Shown here piece by piece: positions 9,251-15,860 of a DNA stretch of 64,000 nucleotides; within the stretch, counting starts at the first letter, position 1, and the number at the start of each line of letters is the position of its first letter. Source of the stretch: Alistipes sp. (GTDB taxonomy: Bacteria; Bacteroidota; Bacteroidia; Bacteroidales; Rikenellaceae). Both the position numbers and the translations under genes were made by a program. The stretch is from the NCBI GenBank assembly GCA_017398555.1, contig JAFQFV010000028.1, forward strand, positions 1 to 64,000, read 5' to 3'. Below the pieces are notes generated by a model that saw only the letters and a list, made by a program, of their open reading frames with translations, ran no database searches and had not been told where the DNA came from.

Positions 9251-10150
9251 ATGAAAAGAGCGTTTATCCTCTCAATGCTTCTCTGCGCGCTATGTTCCGC
9301 AGTTGCGCAGGACACGATTATCGTAACAGATTCGGATGCGGACGAGATTGTACACCTCTGGGATAACCAGACAGCCAAATACTCCAACGAGATGGAGAAA
9401 GATGAGGTTGTCAAGAAGAAGTTCAAGGTGTATAACACCTCCTCGGCAGACCTATACATCTTCAAGGCTCCTAAGGAGAAGGCTACAGGCTACTCTGTGG
9501 TTATCTACCCGGGTGGTGGCTATGGGTATTTGAGCTTTCCAAACTCATTCCCGGTATGGTTGCGCGAGAAGGGCATTACCGCCGTTGTGGTAAAGTACCG
9601 TCTGCCAAACTACGGACACAAAGAGGCGATGCTTGAGGATGCTGTAGGGGCTATTGACTACCTCAGAGCCAATGCCGAGAAGTATAACATCGACCCTGAG
9701 AAGGTTGGCGTGTATGGTAACTCAGCAGGCGGACACCTTGCTGCGTGGATATCCAACTATATGCCTGATGGCAAGAAACCTGCCTTTGCAATTCTTGTCT
9801 ATGGAGCTATGGAGCGCAACCGCTACTACAACACCTATGCGGCAAATAGTCGTCTTGCAGGCAAGCAGATAACTACAGCTGATGCCGAGGCACTCTCTGC
9901 ATCAAATATGGTTACACCATCAACACCTCCGACAATAATGTTCCTCTCGGATGATGACGATGTCGTAGCACCATATAGTTCAACAATCTACTACAAGGCA
10001 CTCAAGCAGCACGGCGTAAAGTCCTCTATGCACATCTACCCAAGTGGTGGTCACGGATGGTCAGGCAGATTGAAGTGGCCATATCGTCAGCAGTGGCTCA
10101 GTGCTATTGAGGATTGGTTTGAAGTTCTCGACAATAACAACAAAAAATAA
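9251..10150 (+). CDS. Secreted alpha/beta-hydrolase (acetyl-esterase type), array copy 4
   Basis: A 299-residue protein and the closest relative of copy 3. Signal peptide MKRAFILSMLLCALCSAVAQ. PGGGY at 87-91, Ser158 in GNSAGG, a run of four Asp at 234-237, His268 in GGHGWSG. All catalytic features are intact, so the duplicate has been kept functional rather than decaying. It lies 11 bp after copy 3 and 6 bp before copy 5. Divergence from copy 3 is concentrated around residues 190-215 (the ERNRYYNTYAANSRLAGK region), where alpha/beta-hydrolase cap elements often sit. That suggests a different specificity, as inference. Confidence 0.85.
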   Translation: MKRAFILSMLLCALCSAVAQDTIIVTDSDADEIVHLWDNQTAKYSNEMEKDEVVKKKFKVYNTSSADLYIFKAPKEKATGYSVVIYPGGGYGYLSFPNSFPVWLREKGITAVVVKYRLPNYGHKEAMLEDAVGAIDYLRANAEKYNIDPEKVGVYGNSAGGHLAAWISNYMPDGKKPAFAILVYGAMERNRYYNTYAANSRLAGKQITTADAEALSASNMVTPSTPPTIMFLSDDDDVVAPYSSTIYYKALKQHGVKSSMHIYPSGGHGWSGRLKWPYRQQWLSAIEDWFEVLDNNNKK

Positions 10151-10156
10151 TATATT

Positions 10157-11023
10157 ATGAAAAAACTTCTAATTTTTGTTGCTACAGCGGCGTTAGCTAT
10201 GGTAGCAACAGCACAAACTCCAAAGATTGAGAGTGGTGCAGATGAGGTAATCAACTATTGGGACAACGCCTCTGCTCCTCACTCAAACTGCGACAGCAAG
10301 CCTGAGAAGATTACTGTCAGCAAGGGTAAATACAAGGTCTCTCACACCACAGAGACCGTGTTCTACATCTTCAAGGCAGAGCAGAGCAAAGGTCACAGCC
10401 TTGTCATCTTCCCAGGTGGCGGCTACAAGAGTGTAAATCTCAACTTCGGACTCGGCAAGTGGCTGGCAAAGAACGGCATTACCACAATGATTGTCAAGTA
10501 TCGTCTGCCAAATGGCCACGCAGAGGTACCGCTTGAGGATGCAGCTGCGGCTGTAGAGTATATGCGTACAAATGCCGACAGACTTGGTATCGACCCGCAG
10601 AAGATTGGTGTTAGCGGCAGCTCGGCAGGTGGTCACCTTGCAGCGTGGTCCTCTGTAGTGCTTGAGGGCAACCAGAAGCCTAACTTCGCTGTACTCTACT
10701 ACCCTGTAATCAGCGGCCATATCTGGACAAACAAGCCTCAGTGGAGCACCTTTGAGGAGCTTTTGGGCAAGTGGCGCATCCCTGCAGAGGTGGATAACCA
10801 CTCTGTAGATCTGCTTGTGAACGAGCAGACACCGCCAACCCTCATCCTCCACTGCTATGATGATGAATTGGCACCAACAAACAACTCCACCCTCTACTAC
10901 AAGGCGCTCAAGCACCACGGCGTAAAGGCATCTTTCCACATCTACCCATCGGGAGGTCACAGCTGGAAGGACTACAAAAAACAGTGGCTTGAGGCTACAA
11001 AAGAGTGGGTTTTATCTTTCTAA
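10157..11023 (+). CDS. Secreted alpha/beta-hydrolase (acetyl-esterase type), array copy 5
   Basis: At 288 residues this is the shortest copy. Signal peptide MKKLLIFVATAALAMVATAQ. PGGGY at 86-90, Ser156 in GSSAGGH, a DD pair near 235, and His268 in GGHSW, where the usual Gly of GGHGW is Ser. It ends directly at ATKEWVLSF without the charged tail seen in the other copies. The segment FEELLGKWR (199-207) matches copy 1, and PVISG matches the PVITG of copy 6, which gives it a mosaic appearance. It starts 6 bp after copy 4 and is followed by a 29-bp spacer. Confidence 0.85.
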   Translation: MKKLLIFVATAALAMVATAQTPKIESGADEVINYWDNASAPHSNCDSKPEKITVSKGKYKVSHTTETVFYIFKAEQSKGHSLVIFPGGGYKSVNLNFGLGKWLAKNGITTMIVKYRLPNGHAEVPLEDAAAAVEYMRTNADRLGIDPQKIGVSGSSAGGHLAAWSSVVLEGNQKPNFAVLYYPVISGHIWTNKPQWSTFEELLGKWRIPAEVDNHSVDLLVNEQTPPTLILHCYDDELAPTNNSTLYYKALKHHGVKASFHIYPSGGHSWKDYKKQWLEATKEWVLSF

Positions 11024-11052
11024 GTTACTAATAATCAATAAAATATAATGCT

Positions 11053-11985
11053 ATGAAAAAGTTTTTTATGATGTTTGCTGCGGCAGCAATCGCAGTTAGT
11101 GCTTCAGCACAGAAGACCATTACTCTCTCTCTTGAGCAGAGCGGTGCAGATGAGATTATCGAGAATTTCTGGAACAACGACAAGGCTCCACACTCAAACT
11201 TTGAGACTCGCGATGAGAAGCTTAACGATCGCCTGCACTTCTCGCAGACCTCACAGACCGACTTCTACATCTACAAGGCTGACCCTGCAAAGGCTACAGG
11301 TCAGGGTATTGTAGTGCTCCCTGGTGGTGGTTACAGCAAGGTTTGCATCGCCCATGAGGGTTTTGCCATTGCAAAGTTCTACCGCGACCTCGGTATCTCT
11401 TGCGTAGTTGTTAAGTACCGTCTGCCAAACCTCGGCCACAAGGAGGTACCACTTGAGGATGCACAGGCTGCACTGAAGTATCTGCGCACAAAGGGTAAGA
11501 AGTGGGGCGTAGATCCTAAGCAGGTAGGTATCTGCGGTAGCTCTGCAGGTGGTCACTTGGCTGCTTACACCTCAACCTTTACCGAGGATAAGGATAAGCC
11601 TGCCTTCTCAATCCTCTTCTACCCTGTTATCACAGGTACTACTTGGGCTACTCACCAGAACACCTTTATGTACCTTCTTGGCAAGAACCGTACACAGAAC
11701 GAGCAGCACTACTACTCATTGGAGAACCGTGTAACTACAACCACTCCTCCAACAATCCTCCTGCTCTCTGATGACGACCTTACAGTGCCGCCAATCAGTT
11801 CAATCCTCTACTACGAGGCTCTGAAGGCTAACGGTGTCCCTGCAACAATGCACATCTACCCTTCAGGTGGTCACGGCTGGTGCGGTCACGACGAGTTTAA
11901 GTACAGCAACGAGTATAAGGATGCCCTTATCGACTTCCTCAAGATTCAGAGCAAGAGCGCTGAGGCAAAGTCAAAGAAGAAGTAA
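11053..11985 (+). CDS. Secreted alpha/beta-hydrolase (acetyl-esterase type), array copy 6
   Basis: At 310 residues this is the longest copy. Signal peptide MKKFFMMFAAAAIAVSASAQ. PGGGY at 90-94, Ser164 in GSSAGGH, an acidic SDDDLTVPP segment, and GGHGWCGH with the catalytic His. The C-terminus is lysine-rich (SAEAKSKKK). It groups with copies 1 and 2 by FYIYKADPAKATGQG and WGVDPKQVGI. It closes the array and is followed by a perfect hairpin at 11999-12023 before prfA. Confidence 0.85.
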   Translation: MKKFFMMFAAAAIAVSASAQKTITLSLEQSGADEIIENFWNNDKAPHSNFETRDEKLNDRLHFSQTSQTDFYIYKADPAKATGQGIVVLPGGGYSKVCIAHEGFAIAKFYRDLGISCVVVKYRLPNLGHKEVPLEDAQAALKYLRTKGKKWGVDPKQVGICGSSAGGHLAAYTSTFTEDKDKPAFSILFYPVITGTTWATHQNTFMYLLGKNRTQNEQHYYSLENRVTTTTPPTILLLSDDDLTVPPISSILYYEALKANGVPATMHIYPSGGHGWCGHDEFKYSNEYKDALIDFLKIQSKSAEAKSKKK

Positions 11986-11998
11986 TTGAGCGACTAAC

Positions 11999-12023
11999 GG
12001 CTGGTCTATCCCATAGACCAGCC
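11999..12023 (+). terminator. Perfect 11-bp hairpin between the esterase array and prfA
   Basis: GGCTGGTCTAT (11999-12009) and ATAGACCAGCC (12013-12023) form an uninterrupted 11-bp stem with loop CCC. It lies 13 bp past the stop of the last esterase. No T-run follows, so it may act as an attenuator or an RNA-stabilising 3' end rather than a full intrinsic terminator. No -33/-7 promoter is obvious between it and prfA. Confidence 0.5.
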
Positions 12024-12063
12024 AATAACGCAAATATTTATCGTAATTTATAAAACATACCTA

Positions 12064-13152
12064 ATGGCAGAAAGTTCAATTTTAATGCGCCTTGATGGTC
12101 TGAAAATCAAATATGAGGAGCTTGGTCAGAAGCTGACCGACCCTGAGGTGATTGCAGATGTAAAGGCGTTTGTACAGTACAACAAGGAGTATCGCGAGTT
12201 AGAGCCTATCATCGAGACCTCTGACCGCTATCGTAAGGCACTTGCCGACCTTGCAAATGCAAAGGATATTCTTGCAAACGAGAAGGATGAGGAGTTCCGT
12301 GAGATGGCTCGTATGGAGATCTCCGAGCTTGAGCCTGCAATAGTTCAGATGGAGGAGGATATCAAGCTGCTCCTTATCCCTAAAGATCCGCAGGATGCAA
12401 AGAATGCGGTGCTTGAGATTCGTGGCGGTACAGGTGGCGATGAGGCTGCGCTGTTTGCCGGCGATTTGATGCGTATGTACACAAAGTACATCGAGAGCAA
12501 GGGCTGGAAGTATGAGATTACCTCATTCTCCGAGGGTGCTGTAGGCGGTTACAAGGAGATTATTATGAAGGTTACCGGTAACAACGTCTATGGAACACTC
12601 AAGTATGAGTCAGGCGTACATCGTGTGCAGCGTGTGCCTCAGACCGAGACTCAGGGTCGTGTACACACCTCAGCTTCGTCTGTAGCGGTACTTCCGGAGG
12701 CCGACGAGTTCGATATCGAGGTATCATGGAACGATATTCGTAAGGATATCTTCTGTGCTTCGGGTCCCGGTGGTCAGAGTGTGAATACAACCTACTCGGC
12801 TATTCGACTCACCCACATCCCTACAGGTATTGTAGTGCAGTGTCAGGATCAGAAGTCACAGATTAAGAATACCGAGAAGGCCTTTGAGGAGCTGCGTACG
12901 CGTATCTTCAACCTTGAGTATCAGAAGTACCTCGATGAGATTGCATCAAAGCGTAAGACCCTCGTTTCGACAGGTGACCGCTCGGCGAAGATTCGTACAT
13001 ACAACTACCCTCAGGGTCGAATTACCGACCACCGTATCAACTATACAATCTACAACCTCAGTGCCTTTATGGACGGAGATATTCAGGATTGTATCGACCA
13101 TCTGATTGTTGCCGAGAACGCTGAGCGTCTTAAGGAGCAGGAGCTGGGTTAA
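12064..13152 (+). CDS. prfA: Peptide chain release factor 1
   Basis: A 362-residue class I release factor that reads UAA and UAG and triggers peptidyl-tRNA hydrolysis. The GGQ motif is in CASGPGGQSVNTTYSA, and the upstream RVQRVPQTETQGRVHTSA segment is typical of RF1/RF2. Length matches RF1 (about 360). I prefer RF1 over RF2 because there is no in-frame TGA frameshift site and the N-terminal helical domain is of RF1 length. It starts 79 bp after the esterase array and is followed after 9 bp by the TonB_C-like gene. Confidence 0.95.
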   Translation: MAESSILMRLDGLKIKYEELGQKLTDPEVIADVKAFVQYNKEYRELEPIIETSDRYRKALADLANAKDILANEKDEEFREMARMEISELEPAIVQMEEDIKLLLIPKDPQDAKNAVLEIRGGTGGDEAALFAGDLMRMYTKYIESKGWKYEITSFSEGAVGGYKEIIMKVTGNNVYGTLKYESGVHRVQRVPQTETQGRVHTSASSVAVLPEADEFDIEVSWNDIRKDIFCASGPGGQSVNTTYSAIRLTHIPTGIVVQCQDQKSQIKNTEKAFEELRTRIFNLEYQKYLDEIASKRKTLVSTGDRSAKIRTYNYPQGRITDHRINYTIYNLSAFMDGDIQDCIDHLIVAENAERLKEQELG

Positions 13153-13161
13153 ACTAATAGT

Positions 13162-13707
13162 ATGAAACGTCTGCTGATAATAATATCGTTCGCTCTGCTG
13201 TACACATTCGCTACGGCAGAGCAGAACAACAGACCTCTCTACATTGTCAATGGGGAGGTTCGCAGCGACGTGTCCGATATTGCTGAAAAGAATATCGAGA
13301 ATATTCAGACCCTACCCGCAAACGAGGAGACGGTAGCCAAGTATGGCGAGCAGGCAAACAATGGTGTAATACTTATCACACTCTGCTACGATGTTGCGGC
13401 GACCTTCCCGCTTGATGAGAGCTTCTCGAGCTACGTCGCCTCACAAGTTAAGTGGAAGCCGAGCGACCCTGTAGCGCGATTTGTGATGCGTTTTACCATT
13501 GAGGCAGATGGTTCTCTTACAGAAGGTAATATTCTGCAATCGACCGACAAACTCTTTGCCCGTCGCGTGCTGAGTGTTGTAAGGTCTGCACCAAAGTGGA
13601 GCCCCGCAACAAAACAAGGAACTCCCGTAGCAAGCGAGCACCTGCTGATTGTTCAACTACCAAAGGGTAAGAAGTTGCCCCGCGAGCCATATATCATTAT
13701 GCTATGA
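13162..13707 (+). CDS. Exported protein with SusC-plug-like segment and TonB C-terminal domain
   Basis: A 181-residue protein. Residues 1-19 are a signal peptide. Residues 26-75 (LYIVNGEVR ... KYGEQANNGVILITL) resemble the plug-domain motif of SusC receptors, where the family reads IYGSRGANGVILITTK. Residues 93-165 resemble a TonB C-terminal domain: ARFVMRFTIEADGSLTEGNI, then ARRVLSVVRSAPKWSPA. There is no Pro-rich spacer and no clear membrane anchor after the signal sequence, so it cannot be a standard TonB. Similar combinations occur at the C-termini of Bacteroidetes M56 sensor proteins. Function unknown. It sits between prfA and xseA, overlapping xseA by 4 bp (ATGA). Confidence 0.65.
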   Translation: MKRLLIIISFALLYTFATAEQNNRPLYIVNGEVRSDVSDIAEKNIENIQTLPANEETVAKYGEQANNGVILITLCYDVAATFPLDESFSSYVASQVKWKPSDPVARFVMRFTIEADGSLTEGNILQSTDKLFARRVLSVVRSAPKWSPATKQGTPVASEHLLIVQLPKGKKLPREPYIIML

Positions 13708-14894
13708 GAGAGTCCTTCAGCCTCTATGAACTTCAGCGCATAATCGGTGCGGCTATCGAGCAATTTCTGGCAAAACCCGTCTGGGTGAGTGCCGAGATTG
13801 CCGAGATAAAGAGCAACGCCTCTGGGCACTGCTACCTTGAACTTGTTGAGCGCGATAAAGAGTCCGCATCGGGCAAGAGCGCCAAGGCTCAAGCCAGAGC
13901 AGTAATCTGGAAGAGCCATTATCCGCGACTTGCGGCGAAGTTCGAGGGTGCAACGGGCCGAAAACTCTCGACAAATATGAAGATACTTGTCGAGGTTGCC
14001 GTCTCTCACCACCCCGTATATGGGCTCAGTCTGCAGATTGTCGATATAGACCCGACATATACACTCGGAGATATTGAGCGTCAGCGTGAGGCGACCATCG
14101 CCCAACTCAAAGCAGATGGTGTGTGGGATATGAACCGAGAGGTCGCCGTGCCGATAGTTGTGCAGCGTGTAGCTGTCATATCGAGCGCAACGGCGGCGGG
14201 CTATCGGGACTTTATGCAGGAGCTTATTCACTCGCCATACCGCATAGATACCGAGCTTTTCGAGGCGACGATGCAGGGAGAGGGCAGTGAGCAGAGTGTT
14301 GTGGATGCGCTGACATCCATAGCTGCGCGGGAGGATGAGTTTGACGCCGTGGCGATTATTCGCGGCGGAGGCTCGACAACCGATTTGGAGTGTTTCAATG
14401 CCTATCTGACGGCACTTTGTGTTGCTCAATTCCCACTACCCGTATTGTCAGGTATTGGCCACGATAAGGATGTGAGCATTGTCGATATGGTTGCAGCCGT
14501 ACCACTCAAGACCCCGACAGCCGTAGCGGCGTGGATTTGTGCTACTGCCGAGCGATTTGATGGCCAGTTAGAGTATGCGGCGTTGATGTTGCGCGAGAGT
14601 TGCCACAAGGTAACAATGGCGGCTACGGCACGATTAGAGCACTTCGCAGAGCAGCTTGGAGGCCTTACAAAGGTGGCTCTTGCTCGACAATCCGAGCGGT
14701 TGGAGAGCTATGCTCTGCTTGTAAGAAATTTCGCACCACAACGACTTCTTCGACTCGGTTTTGCCGTGGCACGTGGAGAGTGCGGTGTAATTCGCAGCAC
14801 AGCCGATGTGAAAGTCGGAGATAGAGTAGTGATAGAGGTTGCTGATGGCAGTATATCTGCCGAAATAGTAGATAAAGATGGCAAAAAAGGTTGA
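13704..14894 (+). CDS. xseA: Exodeoxyribonuclease VII large subunit
   Basis: A 396-residue XseA. The N-terminal OB-fold carries VWVSAEIAEIKSNASGHCYLEL, and the catalytic domain has VISSATAAGYRDFM and AIIRGGGSTTDLECFN, both diagnostic. Exonuclease VII digests single-stranded DNA in both directions and is made of one XseA with several XseB. The protein is shorter than E. coli XseA (about 456) mainly in the C-terminal coiled region. It overlaps the previous gene by 4 bp and xseB by 17 bp, indicating translational coupling. Confidence 0.93.
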   Translation: MRESFSLYELQRIIGAAIEQFLAKPVWVSAEIAEIKSNASGHCYLELVERDKESASGKSAKAQARAVIWKSHYPRLAAKFEGATGRKLSTNMKILVEVAVSHHPVYGLSLQIVDIDPTYTLGDIERQREATIAQLKADGVWDMNREVAVPIVVQRVAVISSATAAGYRDFMQELIHSPYRIDTELFEATMQGEGSEQSVVDALTSIAAREDEFDAVAIIRGGGSTTDLECFNAYLTALCVAQFPLPVLSGIGHDKDVSIVDMVAAVPLKTPTAVAAWICATAERFDGQLEYAALMLRESCHKVTMAATARLEHFAEQLGGLTKVALARQSERLESYALLVRNFAPQRLLRLGFAVARGECGVIRSTADVKVGDRVVIEVADGSISAEIVDKDGKKG

Positions 14895-15072
14895 TATTTC
14901 ATACTCGGAGGCGATGGCTGAGATAGAGAAGATTCTAGGCTCGCTACAGAGTAGCGACTGCGATGTCGAGACCCTTGCAAAGAGGGTTGAGCGTGCATCG
15001 GAGTTGATAGATTTGTGCCGCAAGAGGCTACGTAAGGCTGAAGCGGATGTGGATAAACTATTTGTAGAATGA
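14878..15072 (+). CDS. xseB: Exodeoxyribonuclease VII small subunit
   Basis: A 64-residue XseB, the usual size. SYSEAMAEIEKILGSLQSSD followed by a helical ELIDLCRKRLRKAEADVDKL is the family signature. It binds the long coiled-coil arms of XseA. The start overlaps the end of xseA by 17 bp and its stop overlaps the next ATG by 4 bp (ATGA). Confidence 0.92.
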   Translation: MAKKVDISYSEAMAEIEKILGSLQSSDCDVETLAKRVERASELIDLCRKRLRKAEADVDKLFVE

Positions 15073-15860
15073 GTTTTGTAGGCAAATCCATACGTCTGGT
15101 ACTAAACACCATTCCACGCCCTGTACTTCAGCGCGTGGCGGGGTGGGCTGTGCCTGTATTGGGGCTCTTCTACGCAGGCAAGGGGCGAAAATGCCCGATT
15201 TGCGGTTGCGAGAAGCGCAAGTTTCTCCCCTACGGCTACGGCAAGGTGCGCGAAGATGCTCTGTGCCCGAGGTGTCTATCTCTTGAGCGCCACCGACTGT
15301 TGTGGCACTACCTTATGAACAACAACAGTGTGCGAGAGAGATTTGAGAGCCTACCTACAATACTCCACATTGCACCGGAGGTCTGTCTGATGAAGGAGTT
15401 TAAGAGGATGTATAAATCTGCTCCGTACAGCTACATCACCGCCGACCTTGAGAGTCCACTTGCCGATATGCACTTTGATGTGCAGAGTATCCCGATGGAG
15501 GAGAATAGTGTAGATATTATCATCTGCAACCACATTTTAGAGCACGTAGAGAGTGACCATAAGGCACTTACAGAGATGTACCGCATAATGCGCCCCGGAG
15601 GGTTAGGTATTATGCTTGCGCCGATAGACTATTCGCGCGAAACGACATTCGAGGATGATACCATCACCGACCCAAAGCAGCGAGCGGAGCTCTTTGGGCA
15701 GTATGACCATCGTCGAGTATATGGAAAGGATTACCTCAAACGCCTATCAGCTGCGGGCTTTGAGGCTGAAGAGATAGATTATGCAGCAGAGTTTTCTGTT
15801 TCAGACCGCACCAAATTCAGTTTTGGCAGCGACAAATTATATATAGTTAGAAAGTTATGA
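15069..15860 (+). CDS. SAM-dependent methyltransferase with N-terminal zinc-ribbon
   Basis: A 263-residue protein. Cys42, Cys45 and Cys47 (KCPICGC) with Cys66 and Cys69 (CPRC) form a likely zinc ribbon. A class I methyltransferase domain follows, with VDIIICNHILEHVE (motif IV region) and MRPGG (motif V region). The canonical glycine-rich motif I is replaced by ILHIAPE, a variant I know from a subgroup of Bacteroidetes methyltransferases often near surface-polysaccharide genes. The substrate is unknown. It overlaps xseB and the RSH gene by 4 bp each, so it belongs to a tightly coupled operon despite no obvious link to DNA repair or the stringent response. Confidence 0.7.
   Translation: MSFVGKSIRLVLNTIPRPVLQRVAGWAVPVLGLFYAGKGRKCPICGCEKRKFLPYGYGKVREDALCPRCLSLERHRLLWHYLMNNNSVRERFESLPTILHIAPEVCLMKEFKRMYKSAPYSYITADLESPLADMHFDVQSIPMEENSVDIIICNHILEHVESDHKALTEMYRIMRPGGLGIMLAPIDYSRETTFEDDTITDPKQRAELFGQYDHRRVYGKDYLKRLSAAGFEAEEIDYAAEFSVSDRTKFSFGSDKLYIVRKL

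Larger units (their letters stand above)
6505..11985 (+). repeat. Tandem array of six paralogous secreted alpha/beta-hydrolases
   Basis: Six consecutive plus-strand genes of 288-310 codons share one architecture: a 20-residue signal peptide ending in AQ, a GADEI or ADEI motif, PGGGY, VVKYRLPN, GxSAGG, TPPT, and GGHGW or a near variant. Spacers are 0-29 bp. Copies 3 and 4 are closest to each other; 1, 2 and 6 form a second group; 5 shares parts with 1. This is a gene-family expansion in place. Confidence 0.9.
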
